Positions 45,056-54,993 are shown, counted from the first letter of the stretch. The stretch: DNA of 64,000 bases from Pleurocapsa minor HA4230-MV1 (GCA_019359095.1 JAHHHZ010000026.1:62001-126000), one strand, 5' to 3'. The notes: generated from the letters alone by a model not told the origin. Made by a program: numbers and translations.

Positions 45056-47356
45056 ATGAATTTTACCAAAAGAATTAAACAACTAGAAAATATTAAAAGT
45101 AAGATACAAATGAAGAGAAGCAAGCGATCTTTGTATCTATTGATTGTGCTGACAACTAGCTTTAATTCATTAGCTATGTTTGGTATCTTAGAATACTCTT
45201 TGACGCAAGATAAGAACAAAATTATTAATCAGATTGGCAATAATTACACCCAAAAAGTTAGCGATCGCATATTACTACATTTAAATAGCACCGAATCAGC
45301 AATTAAACCCAATTCTGACGATCTTCAAGCTCAGTCTTTTAAACAGCGACTGGATAATTATTTGTCAAAAATCAATCTTGGCTATTCACTCGAAACTGCT
45401 GTGATCTCTCAAGATGGTTCAATTATTGGTAGCAATTTGGGAAAAGCTGGTACTAATTCCGTGATTACTGACCAAAATATTTGGAGCTATCTTCAACCCA
45501 AATTAGATACATTGTCCAATTCAAAGTCCAATTCAAAGCTGAATCAGCCTCGTAACTTCAGTTTTAAAGTTAACCAGCAACGTTTTTTGGCACAAGTCAC
45601 ACCCTGGCAAAGCCAAACACTAGGATCTAGCTGGCTGGTGGTAACTATTTCGCAATCGGAGTTGGCGATAGGCTCGGTAGACGAAAATTATTGGCAATCC
45701 AAGTACCAGTATGTCATCTATTTATTATCAGCGATCGTCTTGGGTATCTTGAACTATGGTTGGTTGACCTTATTAAGTAGAAACCACAACTCAGAAAAAG
45801 AACAGCATAATTTGCCCAACTTCCAGACCACCCTCGAAACGAAGCCCCAAACAGTAGCTGAATCCTCAAGCAATCAAAGTGATTTAGCCGTTGAAAAAAT
45901 AGCTCCAACTACTCCAACTGCTCCAACTGTTGATTGTGAGCCATATACTTTATTGGCGGATATGAGTCATGAACTGCGATCGCCTTTAAATGCGATCTTC
46001 GGATTTACTCAAATTATGGAGCAAGAATTACCAACAACCCAGTCCAGTCAAGAGAATATTGCAATTATTAATCGTAGTGGAGAACGCCTATTAGCAATTA
46101 TTAATGATGTCGTCGATCTGGCAAAAATTGAGACAAACCGATTAACTTTAGAAGATAATCATGTAGACTTTCATGCTTGGCTGGATGATGTAGAGCAAAA
46201 TTTTAGGTCTCAGGCTCGCAATCAAGGTTGGGAATTTTCGGTAATTAGACAACACAATTTACCTCACGGGGTTTGTATAGATGAACGTAGACTGCGCCAG
46301 ATTTTGCGGAATTTAATTAATTATTGCCTCCAATCCACCCCCACTAGCGACATCAGCTTTAGAGTTAGTTCTAGTAGCGATCGCCAAAAGACGCTTACCA
46401 CCAGTCAGCAAAATACACCTGAGAAGTACCATCTGGTTTTTGAGGTAGAAAATGCCGATTTATCACTTACCACCCAAGAATTAGCTACTTTATTCGATCC
46501 TCTAGTTGCGGTGCGACAAGAACTGAAATCGACTGAAGGTAGTTCCCTAAACCTACCGATTAGCCGTAAACTAGCTCAATTAATGGGAGGGGATATTACC
46601 GTTAGCAAGAATAAACTCTCAGAATCGGGCATAATTTTCAATTTAGAAATTCAAACAGAGAGTGTTGTTGCTCAGAAATTGCAAATTCAATCAAGTTTGA
46701 GAAGAATTATCGGTCTAGAATCAGACCAAATTGAATATCGAATTTTGATTGTGGACGATTCTAAGACTAATCGGGCAATTATGAAAAGATTTTTAGAGCC
46801 TGTCGGTTTTAAAATTCAAGAGGCAGTTAATGGTCAAGAAGCAATTGATGTTTGGTTGCGTTGGCAACCTCATATGATTTGGATGGATTTAAAAATGCCA
46901 GTAATGAATGGTTGTGAGGCTACAAAACGAATTAAGTCTTATTCCCAAACCTGCTACACGCCGATTGTGGCCTTAAGTGCTAGCACTTTAGAAGAAGATA
47001 AATCACTGTTTAAAGCAGCGGGGTGTGACGATTTTGTCGGCAAACCCTTTTCCGAAAAAGTTATTTTTGACAAAATTGCTCAACATTTGGGAATACGATA
47101 CGTTTACGAATCAATTAGTTCCCCAACCGCTACTAGCAATTTTAACTTGACAGCGGATACTCTAAATGTCATGTCTCGCGAATGGTTAAATCATCTAGAG
47201 CAGGCTGCAATAGTTTTAGATCGAGATTTACTGACGCAGTTATTACAAGAAATTCCTCCAGAACATGACAACCTAAAAAAATCCCTGCAAAAACAGGTTA
47301 ACGACTTTGATTTCGATAAGATTATTAGTCTAGTAAAAAAAAGTAACAGCAATTAA
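45056..47356 (+). CDS. membrane hybrid sensor histidine kinase with receiver
   Basis: 766 residues. Membrane helices at about 25-45 and 220-240 enclose an extracytoplasmic sensor region. HisKA follows with DMSHELRSPLNAIFGFTQIM (H305). The HATPase region keeps an N-box (LRQILRNLINYC), but the DxGxG box is altered (FEVENADLSL) and the G2 box reads GSSLNLPISRKLAQLMGG. A receiver with phospho-acceptor D611 in MIWMDLKMPVMNG comes next, then a helical tail of about 70 residues that could be Hpt-like, although no His-x-x-Lys motif is evident. It is followed after 83 bp by a receiver-GGDEF-EAL gene and may signal to it. Confidence 0.8.
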   Translation: MNFTKRIKQLENIKSKIQMKRSKRSLYLLIVLTTSFNSLAMFGILEYSLTQDKNKIINQIGNNYTQKVSDRILLHLNSTESAIKPNSDDLQAQSFKQRLDNYLSKINLGYSLETAVISQDGSIIGSNLGKAGTNSVITDQNIWSYLQPKLDTLSNSKSNSKLNQPRNFSFKVNQQRFLAQVTPWQSQTLGSSWLVVTISQSELAIGSVDENYWQSKYQYVIYLLSAIVLGILNYGWLTLLSRNHNSEKEQHNLPNFQTTLETKPQTVAESSSNQSDLAVEKIAPTTPTAPTVDCEPYTLLADMSHELRSPLNAIFGFTQIMEQELPTTQSSQENIAIINRSGERLLAIINDVVDLAKIETNRLTLEDNHVDFHAWLDDVEQNFRSQARNQGWEFSVIRQHNLPHGVCIDERRLRQILRNLINYCLQSTPTSDISFRVSSSSDRQKTLTTSQQNTPEKYHLVFEVENADLSLTTQELATLFDPLVAVRQELKSTEGSSLNLPISRKLAQLMGGDITVSKNKLSESGIIFNLEIQTESVVAQKLQIQSSLRRIIGLESDQIEYRILIVDDSKTNRAIMKRFLEPVGFKIQEAVNGQEAIDVWLRWQPHMIWMDLKMPVMNGCEATKRIKSYSQTCYTPIVALSASTLEEDKSLFKAAGCDDFVGKPFSEKVIFDKIAQHLGIRYVYESISSPTATSNFNLTADTLNVMSREWLNHLEQAAIVLDRDLLTQLLQEIPPEHDNLKKSLQKQVNDFDFDKIISLVKKSNSN

Positions 47357-47439
47357 CTAGTGAATTCTTACCCTCATTAAAATGATCGGGTTTTTCACTC
47401 CCTTAAGACAGTCCATCCTTACACACCTAAAGAAGAACA

Positions 47440-49260
47440 ATGACGATCTCTGCTTCAAGCCAAGATATTAGTATTTTAGTGGTCGACGATCTTGCTGATA
47501 ATTTACAGATTCTGGCAAATACTTTAAGTAAGCAAGGATATCAAGTACGCTGTGCTAAAAATGGTTCGACAGCATTACGGGGTGCAAGTACAATTCTGCC
47601 AGATCTAATTTTATTAGATATTAAAATGCCTGATATTGATGGTTATGAAGTTTGCCAACAGTTAAAGGCGAATAAAGAAACTTGCGATATTCCCGTTATT
47701 TTTCTCAGTGCTTTAGATGATGTTTTAGATAAAGTTAAAGCTTTTGAGGTTGGGGGAGTTGACTATATTAGCAAACCATTTCAAGTTAAAGAAGTTTTAG
47801 TTCGGGTCAAAAATCAAATTGCTCTACAATTAGCCAAGGCTGAAATCACAAAACTAAACCAAGATCTTGAAAGAAGAGTTCATCAACGCACGATCGGACT
47901 AGAAACTGCGATGCAAAAACTAGAGCAAGCACAACAGCAGTTAATCCACGATGCTCTGCACGATAGCTTAACAGGATTGCCAAATCGAACTTTGTTGATC
48001 GAAAGAATTCAATATACCATTGCTCATGCCAAACGCAATCCTGATTATAAGTATGGAGTACTATTTATCGACCTCGATCGCTTTAAAGTGATCAATGATA
48101 GTCTGGGTCATTCAATTGGGGATGAATTGTTAATTGCCGTATCTAATCTACTCCAAGAATGCGTCAGAGAAAACGATCTTGTAGCTCGCTTGGGAGGAGA
48201 TGAATTTGTTATTTTGCTAGATGGGATCAAAAGCATTCAGGATGCAACTTCAATCGGCGAGCGAATTCAGCAAAAAATGCGATCGCCATTTGACTTACAG
48301 GGTCAGAATATTTTTACCAGCGCCAGTATTGGCATTGTATTTGGCTCAACCGAATATCATAACCCTGCTGATTTGATGCGGGATGCTGATATTGCCATGT
48401 ATCGCGCCAAAGACAAGGGAAAAGCACGCTATACAATTTTTGACAAGACGATGTACGATGAAACTCTCAAGTTAGTTGAATTAGAGAATAGTTTACGTTT
48501 TGCGCTCAAACGTAACGAGTTAACCATGCACTACCAACCAATTATCTCTTTGGATAATAATCACTTGGTGGGTTTTGAAGCTTTGATTCGCTGGCAACAT
48601 CCTGAACGGGGTGCTATTTCTCCCGTGGAATTTATTCCCATCGCGGAAGATACTGGATTAATCTTAGATATTGGCGAATGGCTACTTAAAGAGGCTTGCC
48701 AACAACTTCAAATTTGGCGACAACAATTTGCCTCCGTTCCTCAGATTAACTCGCTCAAAATGAGTATCAATTTAGCTAGTCAACAGCTACAAGAGCCTGA
48801 ATTTATTCAAAAACTCGATCAAATTCTGCTGGAAACTGGATTAGAAGGTAGTTCTTTAAGGCTAGAGATTACTGAAAGTGTCTTAATTGAACCAGAAGGA
48901 ACTATCCAAAACACCCTCAAACAGATTAAAAATAGAAACATTAAATTGAGTATTGATGATTTTGGCACAGGATATTCTTCTTTAAGCTATTTACGCCGTT
49001 TTCCCATCGACAATCTCAAAATAGACCGCTCTTTTATTAACCAAATGAACTTGGATTCAGAGAACTTTGAAATTGTGCGGTTAATTATTACCTTGGCGAA
49101 AACTTTGGGTATGAAGACGATTTCTGAGGGGGTAGAAACTGCTCTTCAGCTAGATCGATTGAAAGGTCTAGGGTGTGAATTTGCTCAGGGATATTTGTTT
49201 TCCATACCCTTAGCTCCCAAAGAAATTGAATTAATGTTAGCTAAATATCCTCAGTTTTAA
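47440..49260 (+). CDS. response regulator with GGDEF and EAL domains
   Basis: 606 residues. The receiver (about 10-125) has the Asp in LILLDIKMPDIDG and the Lys in YISKPFQ. A coiled-coil linker (about 130-175) precedes GGDEF at 252-256 (ARLGGDEFVILL), which is intact for c-di-GMP synthesis. The EAL domain has EAL at 380-382 (GFEALIRWQHPERG) and IDDFGTGYSSL and is intact for c-di-GMP hydrolysis. The net activity cannot be predicted. ATG start at 47440. It is downstream of, and likely co-transcribed with, the hybrid kinase gene. Confidence 0.93.
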   Translation: MTISASSQDISILVVDDLADNLQILANTLSKQGYQVRCAKNGSTALRGASTILPDLILLDIKMPDIDGYEVCQQLKANKETCDIPVIFLSALDDVLDKVKAFEVGGVDYISKPFQVKEVLVRVKNQIALQLAKAEITKLNQDLERRVHQRTIGLETAMQKLEQAQQQLIHDALHDSLTGLPNRTLLIERIQYTIAHAKRNPDYKYGVLFIDLDRFKVINDSLGHSIGDELLIAVSNLLQECVRENDLVARLGGDEFVILLDGIKSIQDATSIGERIQQKMRSPFDLQGQNIFTSASIGIVFGSTEYHNPADLMRDADIAMYRAKDKGKARYTIFDKTMYDETLKLVELENSLRFALKRNELTMHYQPIISLDNNHLVGFEALIRWQHPERGAISPVEFIPIAEDTGLILDIGEWLLKEACQQLQIWRQQFASVPQINSLKMSINLASQQLQEPEFIQKLDQILLETGLEGSSLRLEITESVLIEPEGTIQNTLKQIKNRNIKLSIDDFGTGYSSLSYLRRFPIDNLKIDRSFINQMNLDSENFEIVRLIITLAKTLGMKTISEGVETALQLDRLKGLGCEFAQGYLFSIPLAPKEIELMLAKYPQF

Positions 49261-49272
49261 TAGTGTTAGAAA

Positions 49273-50106
49273 TTAGTTTCGGTTACGCAGAACTTGCAAA
49301 AGTTTGCTAAATTCGGCGGGAAGAGGAGCGATCGCCGTAATTAATTTTTCGGAAAGCGGATGAATTAAAGATAGTTGTCTGGCATGGAGAGCTTGACCAG
49401 AAAGATTTACTTTTAAGGAACGATTTGAGCCGTAGATACTATCTCCCACCAACGGATGTCCATAATGAGCGCAATGAACTCTAATTTGATGAGTTCGTCC
49501 TGTTTCTAGGAGAAATTGCATCAGACTATAGTTGCCGATTCTTTCTAAAGTTTGCCAGTGAGTCACGGCTGCTCGACCACCATGTTCGATCGCAATTACC
49601 CCCATCTTTTGGCGATCGCCTTGATGACGACCAATTGGTAAATCAATTGTCCCAAGCTCATCAGCAAATGAACCGTAGATCACACCCCAATATTCTCTGC
49701 GGGCAGTTTTAGCTTTAATTTGTGCCTGGAGATGTTGATGTGCGCGATCGCTTTTTGCCACCACAATTGCCCCTGTCGTATCTTTATCGATGCGGTGAAC
49801 TATACCAGGACGTTCCACTCCGCCAATGCCAGCTAAAGATTTGCAGTGATATAAAAGAGCGTGAACTAAAGTACCTGTATAGTGTCCAGGTGCAGGATGA
49901 ACCACCATACCTGCGGGTTTATTGACAATAATTAAATGTTCATCTTCAAACAGAATATCTAGAGGAATATTTTCAGGAGTCAAATCTAATGGTTTTGGTT
50001 CGGGAATAGTGACCAAAAGGCGATCGCCAGGAGCTATTTTTACTTTTTTGCTACTACAAATGCGATCGTTCAACTTTACATGACCATTTTCAATCAACTT
50101 TTGCAC
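49273..50106 (-). CDS. RluA-family 23S rRNA pseudouridine synthase
   Basis: 277 residues from GTG 50106. The catalytic motif GIVHRIDKDTTGAIVVAKS carries the RluA-type Asp. LLETGRTHQIRVHCAHYGHP is the second conserved block. The S4 domain, however, begins upstream: the frame is open to 50214 and encodes RLDSWLSTQITDISRSRVQK-type S4 sequence, with no ATG, GTG or TTG in the extension. Translation may start at an AUU near 50196-50199, behind a GAGG run, or truncated at GTG 50106. RluD-like targets (U1911/1915/1917) are possible, but the subfamily is uncertain. Confidence 0.85.
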   Translation of the reverse strand: MQKLIENGHVKLNDRICSSKKVKIAPGDRLLVTIPEPKPLDLTPENIPLDILFEDEHLIIVNKPAGMVVHPAPGHYTGTLVHALLYHCKSLAGIGGVERPGIVHRIDKDTTGAIVVAKSDRAHQHLQAQIKAKTARREYWGVIYGSFADELGTIDLPIGRHQGDRQKMGVIAIEHGGRAAVTHWQTLERIGNYSLMQFLLETGRTHQIRVHCAHYGHPLVGDSIYGSNRSLKVNLSGQALHARQLSLIHPLSEKLITAIAPLPAEFSKLLQVLRNRN

Positions 50107-50214
50107 GCGAGAACGAGAAATATCCGTTATTTGTGTTGATAACCAACTATCAAGGCGATCGACTTGCTTAGTTACCTGTAGTGTAATTTCTTGAATAATA
50201 CCCTCGACCGATAA

Positions 50215-50764
50215 TTATGGTAAGTTTTGACTAACATTCATTTTATTAGTTTAAAGCTTCCCGTACATATTGAGGGACAATTTCCGCTCCCAACCTCAGT
50301 ATTTTTATTTAGTACTTAATACTTACTTAAATAAGAAATAGGAAATAGGAAATAGGAAGTAGAATTTCAAATTTATTACACTTGTTTATTTACTTATTTT
50401 GTTAATTAATAATATAAATACAAAATAAGCAGTTTTATTTATATTAACGTGTAGAAACTATTTATCTTAAACTGTTAATTTACTAAGTAAACTAACATAG
50501 TTAAATTATTTTTTTGCAGCTATTTACTTGGTGTTGCAAAGATCGTGAGTCAATCATTATTTATAGCTTCATATAATCAGATTGACAATTCAATTATTAC
50601 GTACACAATTGATAAAGAAAGCTTTATTTTTAGCTGTTTATAAGCTTAGTTACTCTAGTTAAAAATACTGATATTTATTAAAAGTTTGACTAGTAAATAT
50701 TAAGTTCTTAATAGTAACTGTTTATGGCTAATAGATTAATTTTATATTGAAACGAGGAAATATA
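50215..50764. other. 550-bp AT-rich leader of the RTX gene
   Basis: Contains a GGAAATA-type heptamer run at about 50333-50365 and a long AT-rich stretch to the next start. No ORF, RNA gene or clear promoter was recognised. The length suggests a regulated upstream region for the secreted RTX protein. Confidence 0.5.
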
Positions 50765-52771
50765 ATGTCAACTGTAAGAACGTATTATCCTAAACCAGAG
50801 GCTGTTGAAATCGAAAACGGTAAAGATGAATCAACTGCTACTGGTAACAATTTAGTAATCAACACCCGAAATGAAGATGTATCTGTTAGAACATTAGTCA
50901 GTGACGATCCTATTTCCGTTTTTACTGGCACAGGAAATGACACAATCATCGGTGGAGATAGTGAATTTGGCGATGATTATATTGATAGTAAAGCTGGAAA
51001 CGATTATGTTGATGGTAAAGCAGGAGACGATATCATTGTTGGTAGTGATGGAGATGACACCCTTTTCGGCAGCGCAGGCGATGATTCTCTTGATGCTGGG
51101 ATAGGTAATGACTCTCTTGATAGTGGCATCGGCAATGACAGCATAATTGGTGGAGCTGGCAATGACAACATATTTGGTGCTGATGGAAATGACACCATAG
51201 TTGGTGGAGCTGGCAATGACACCATGGTCGGTGGTAATGGGGATGATGTTATAGAGATGGGAGCTGGTGATAGTGTTGCAGGTCTTTTGGGATCAGATAC
51301 ATTTCGCCTTGACTTATCCCAACAATATGATGCTAGCAATGCTCCCATAATCACTGATTTTGAGTCAGTAGGAGATAAGATTTCTATCTCAGGACAAGGG
51401 GATGCAGCTTTAAGTTATGACGCAGAAACTGGAGAGCTTTTATTAAACGGTGAATCAATACTTAAGCTAGATGGAAATGTTTCTCTAAGTGCAGGGAATA
51501 TAGTTGATTCAACAGGTAACGAATTACCAGTTGATTCAGTTGAACCTCCTGTACTTTATAAACTTTCAGGTACTGTCTATAACGACACTAATGCTCCCGA
51601 TAGTAATACGATTGAAGATACTGATGCACCTATTGCTGGAGTAGAAGTCCAACTATTGGCTGCTGATGGTACTACTGTCATTGAGACTGCAACTACTAAT
51701 GCCAATGGTTTCTATGAGTTTACTGACTTGGCTGATGGTGACTATGTAGTCAAAGAGACTCAACCTGCTGGTTATGATTCAGTGGCTGATAAAGATGGTG
51801 GTGATCTCAACCAAATTTTAGCCACAATTGCTGGGGCGGACTCTATCGGTAACAACTTTTTAGAAGAAGTTACTCCAGTTGAACCTCCTGTACTTTATAA
51901 ACTTTCAGGTACTGTCTATAACGACACTAATGCTCCCGATAGTAATGCGATTGAAGATACTGATGCACCTATTGCTGGAGTAGAAGTCCAACTATTGGCT
52001 GCTGATGGTACTACTGTCATTGAGACTGCAACTACTAATGCCAATGGTTTCTATGAGTTTACTGACTTGGCTGATGGTGATTATGTAATCAAAGAGACTC
52101 AACCTGCTGGTTATGATTCAGTGGCTGATAAGGATGGTGGTGATCTCAACCAAATTTTAGCCACAATTGCTGGGGCGGACTCTCTGGGTAACAACTTTTT
52201 AGAAGAACTGACTCCAGTTGATCCTGTTGATCCTGTTGACCCAGTTGATCCTGTTGACCCAGTTGACCCTGTTGATGGTGGCGAAGAAACAAAAGTATAC
52301 CAGTTTGTTAATCCTTCATTAGGCTCTTATTTTTATACAGTTGATGAGTATGAGCAAAGTGTAATCGCTGAAACCCTAGATAATTATGAGCTTCAAGAAA
52401 TTCAACCAGGAGAAGCTATCAGAACGCTGACTGAGGATGAAGTCGATCCGCTAACAGGAACGGAGTCGGAAGAAGTCTACCGTTTATTCAATACTTCTTC
52501 AGGATCGCATCTTTATACAACTAGTGAATTTGAAAGAGATTCTATCTTGGAAAATCTTGATAATTACACTTTAGATGACAACCTGTTTTTTGCTTATACA
52601 GAAGAAGCAGAAGTGGCAGGCTCAATTGACGTTCATCGTTTCTATAATCCTATTGAAGATGTCCACGTATTTACTCATAGTGACGCCGAAATAGAAAAAA
52701 TGATGGCTGACTCAGAGAACTTTAATGATGAAGGCATTGCCTTTTATGTTATGCCTGATGTTATGAGTTAA
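50765..52771 (+). CDS. RTX / SdrD-B-like repeat protein with DUF5648-like C-terminus
   Basis: 668 residues from ATG 50765, with GAGGA nine bases upstream. An upstream TTG at 50747 is less likely. RTX calcium-binding nonapeptides (GGAGNDNIF, GGAGNDTMV and related) cover about 60-185. Two SdrD-B-like domains of 113 residues (259-371 and 372-484, YKLSGTVYNDTNAPDSN) are almost identical. A (PVD)-type linker follows to about 505, then three similar segments (FVNPSLGSYFYT, FNTSSGSHLYT, FYNPIEDVHVFT) of the DUF5648 kind to the end. No Sec signal, so export by a type I system is likely. A surface or matrix adhesin role is inferred. Confidence 0.8.
   Translation: MSTVRTYYPKPEAVEIENGKDESTATGNNLVINTRNEDVSVRTLVSDDPISVFTGTGNDTIIGGDSEFGDDYIDSKAGNDYVDGKAGDDIIVGSDGDDTLFGSAGDDSLDAGIGNDSLDSGIGNDSIIGGAGNDNIFGADGNDTIVGGAGNDTMVGGNGDDVIEMGAGDSVAGLLGSDTFRLDLSQQYDASNAPIITDFESVGDKISISGQGDAALSYDAETGELLLNGESILKLDGNVSLSAGNIVDSTGNELPVDSVEPPVLYKLSGTVYNDTNAPDSNTIEDTDAPIAGVEVQLLAADGTTVIETATTNANGFYEFTDLADGDYVVKETQPAGYDSVADKDGGDLNQILATIAGADSIGNNFLEEVTPVEPPVLYKLSGTVYNDTNAPDSNAIEDTDAPIAGVEVQLLAADGTTVIETATTNANGFYEFTDLADGDYVIKETQPAGYDSVADKDGGDLNQILATIAGADSLGNNFLEELTPVDPVDPVDPVDPVDPVDPVDGGEETKVYQFVNPSLGSYFYTVDEYEQSVIAETLDNYELQEIQPGEAIRTLTEDEVDPLTGTESEEVYRLFNTSSGSHLYTTSEFERDSILENLDNYTLDDNLFFAYTEEAEVAGSIDVHRFYNPIEDVHVFTHSDAEIEKMMADSENFNDEGIAFYVMPDVMS
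51539..52216 (+). repeat. 339-bp tandem duplication inside the RTX gene
   Basis: Copy 1 at 51539-51877 and copy 2 at 51878-52216, each 339 bp (113 codons), in frame. They differ at only about ten positions, for example ACG/GCG, GTAGTC/GTAATC, and TATCGG/TCTGGG. The close identity suggests recent unequal duplication or gene conversion. Confidence 0.9.
52217..52274 (+). repeat. GTTGA(C/T)CC(T/A) tandem coding repeat
   Basis: A nine-base unit encoding Val-Asp-Pro is repeated about six times, coding the PVDPVDP linker. It is low-complexity DNA likely to vary in length between strains. Confidence 0.85.
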
Positions 52772-52817
52772 ATAATAGTAGATTTATTATTATTTATTTA
52801 GAATATTTTTGATTAAA

Positions 52818-52851
52818 GGGTCTGTGGTAGATTTATCGCAGACTCTTTTTT
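52818..52851 (+). terminator. terminator after the RTX gene
   Basis: GGGTCTGTG (52818-52826) pairs with CGCAGACTC (52837-52845) with two G-U pairs and a ten-base loop, followed by a T6 tract. Confidence 0.8.
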
Positions 52852-53164
52852 GATTAATATTTATTTAGCGATTAGTTGAAAGTAATCCTCTAAAACATCA
52901 TTTTTAGTTGCTAATTGCTGCAATGATTGATAAACAATAGACCTCTGACATGAATATATTTTTTAATGCCAGTTGACAATTGCTGACTTGCAGCTTCATA
53001 CTTCATACTTTATCAAGATTGATAATTCCTACAAGAGATCTAATTATGCTTACCTACTTATAATAAAGTTACTCAATTACTAAAACTATTTCATGTGGTT
53101 TGGTATAGTTATTCAGTTTACCTACAATTGGTTTAATTTTACAGTGGGAATCGAGAAGTTATTA
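52852..53164. other. gap before the PPC-like gene
   Basis: About 240 bp of AT-rich sequence, then the potential 5' extension of the PPC-like gene (53093 ATG). The CTTCATACTTCATACTTTAT run around 52994 is a short direct repeat. No RNA gene was recognised. Confidence 0.4.
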
Positions 53165-53581
53165 ATGGGCATTGTCTTATGTAGCTTGGGATTACAGTCA
53201 TTACCAGCCCAAGCCGAATCGAAAATGTATAATCCTACAGTAATCACCTCAGAAACAGAAGTATCTGATACCTTAACGGTAGATGATATTCCCACGGGAG
53301 ATGGTGGATTTGCCCGTGACTACTTAGTGGAGTTAGAGAAAGGCGATCAGGTAACTATCGATCTGAACTCGGACAATTTTGATGCGATGGTCATGTTGAT
53401 TGCAGGAGATGGAGCTAAAGTTGCCGAAAATGATGATGGGCCTGATGGTTCGACCAACTCCTTGCTTTTTTCCCGCATTACCGAAGCAGGAAAGTATATT
53501 GTGCGAGTAAGAGCCTATGGTGATACTAGTGGCGGAAAGTATACCCTCAAGCTGACTCGGCTTAAACCTGCGAGTAAATAG
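53093..53581 (+). CDS. secreted PPC-domain-like protein
   Basis: 162 residues from ATG 53093, or 138 from ATG 53165. The hydrophobic segment MGIVLCSLGLQSLPAQA-E is a good signal peptide when started at 53165, while the longer form adds a Phe/Trp-rich stretch. The body (about 55-160) has the pre-peptidase C-terminal (PPC) domain pattern: DYLVELEKGDQVTIDLNSDN, FDAMVMLIAGDG, ENDDGPDGSTNSLL, GKYIVRVRAYGDTSGGKYTL. PPC domains are usually attached to secreted proteases; here it stands alone. Probably periplasmic or extracellular. Confidence 0.75.
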   Translation: MWFGIVIQFTYNWFNFTVGIEKLLMGIVLCSLGLQSLPAQAESKMYNPTVITSETEVSDTLTVDDIPTGDGGFARDYLVELEKGDQVTIDLNSDNFDAMVMLIAGDGAKVAENDDGPDGSTNSLLFSRITEAGKYIVRVRAYGDTSGGKYTLKLTRLKPASK

Positions 53582-53583
53582 CT

Positions 53584-54993
53584 TTATTGACGAATTGAAT
53601 AAAGAAATAAATAAGCAGCGAGTATCGCCAAGGGAGTAATGATAATTGTATAAAAAAGTAACTGATATTTAAGAGACCTAAATCCTTCAAGGTTAACTAT
53701 CCAATCTACTCTTGACCAGGGAATATAGCTGAAAAAGCTAGTTGCTGGGGTAAATTCAAATGAGTATTTATTTTCGGGCTTATTTATGTACAAATCAAGC
53801 TTTTTATCGGCAAAAACCACTAATATCCGAGCAAGATCATTATTTTCAAATATTCGAGGAATCCGAAATCTGGGTTGAGAAGCAGCGCTACCTGTGATTG
53901 GAGTTCTGAGACGAAGGTGTAAGTCTGTTCCTTCTTGACCGATTAAAAGATTGTGACTTTGCGTTCCTGCTGATAATGACATAATTCTCGCTGGGCCAAA
54001 TTGCTGGGGATCGTTACTAGCAACAGCCATATAAAGACTAAATTCACCAGTTTTTTTTAATTTCTGGCTAAGAGCTGCTGCTGGCTGGGCTGTTTTCAGC
54101 CATTGTCTCGAATTTACTAAGATTTCACTATTTTCTAATATCTCTAATCTCTGCTGATCGTTTGACGATCGCTCTATAGCAGATGAAGCTGAAAGACCTT
54201 GCCACAAAAGCTTAGGGAGATGGTGACTACGATCCTGGTAGGAACTTGCTCCAGCAGTAAACTTGACAAAGGTTACCAAGTCAGGAGACTGAGCAAAAAA
54301 AGTATCAGGTTCGATCAATGTCTGTTGGACTTGTGATTGATTAAAACCGCGATCGCTGATATATAAATTACTAATCTGTCCGTTCCATGGGCGATCGCCT
54401 GTAACCTCATTACCAATGGTTAAATGGAAGTTGTCATCCCAGTTCGCCAGATTAACATTAGCGAGTAAAGTTAAAACCATTACCAGAACTAGAGAGCAAT
54501 AGCTGGCGATCGCAATTAAGAGGGATTTTAAACTAAGGCGATTTGAATCTCTGTAAATGATCCCCTTCAGTAACTGAGCAAGATTACTCCGCCAAAAGTA
54601 GAGCAATGCGCCTATAGTTCCCCCTAAGCTATTACAGATAATATCCGTGACATTAGAAACACGACTAGATAAAGAGAGCTGAATTATTTCTACGGCGCTT
54701 GAAGTCAAGATACTCCCCAAACAGGCAACCGCTAAAATTGCTGGAGTGCTTAATTGCTTACGAGCGGAAATGCTCGCCAAACTAATGCCCAAAGGAATAA
54801 ATAACAAAATATTCTGCCAATAATCCTTAACACTGCCGCCAAATTCAAACTTTTGGAGGAGAAATGGAAATTGTCCAGAAAATCCCGCAGGAATCTGGAA
54901 GTTAAAAGGAGATGTTGTGGCGATGACAATCGCAGCAAGACTGGCAATAAATAATAAGTTGCCCCAGCGTGGCGATCTATTTCTTAGATTCAT
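53584..54993 (-). CDS. VanZ-like family membrane protein with LamG-like domain
   Basis: 469 residues. Five or so transmembrane segments: about 12-30, 56-75, 85-105 and 115-135 form the VanZ-like part, with LLFIPLGISLASISA and EIIQLSLSSRVSNVTDIICN. One follows at 155-178. The middle and C-terminal part (about 180-430) looks like a concanavalin-type beta sandwich (DDNFHLTIGNEVTGDRPWNG, LYISDRGFN), and a last helix is at 440-465. Function is unknown. VanZ itself confers teicoplanin resistance, but most VanZ-like proteins have no such role. ATG start at 54993. Confidence 0.75.
   Translation of the reverse strand: MNLRNRSPRWGNLLFIASLAAIVIATTSPFNFQIPAGFSGQFPFLLQKFEFGGSVKDYWQNILLFIPLGISLASISARKQLSTPAILAVACLGSILTSSAVEIIQLSLSSRVSNVTDIICNSLGGTIGALLYFWRSNLAQLLKGIIYRDSNRLSLKSLLIAIASYCSLVLVMVLTLLANVNLANWDDNFHLTIGNEVTGDRPWNGQISNLYISDRGFNQSQVQQTLIEPDTFFAQSPDLVTFVKFTAGASSYQDRSHHLPKLLWQGLSASSAIERSSNDQQRLEILENSEILVNSRQWLKTAQPAAALSQKLKKTGEFSLYMAVASNDPQQFGPARIMSLSAGTQSHNLLIGQEGTDLHLRLRTPITGSAASQPRFRIPRIFENNDLARILVVFADKKLDLYINKPENKYSFEFTPATSFFSYIPWSRVDWIVNLEGFRSLKYQLLFYTIIITPLAILAAYLFLYSIRQ

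Noticed and set aside
51004-51354. Minus-strand ORF opposite the RTX repeats
   Set aside because: Its Ser/Pro/Leu repeats are the reverse complement of the Gly/Asp RTX nonapeptides.
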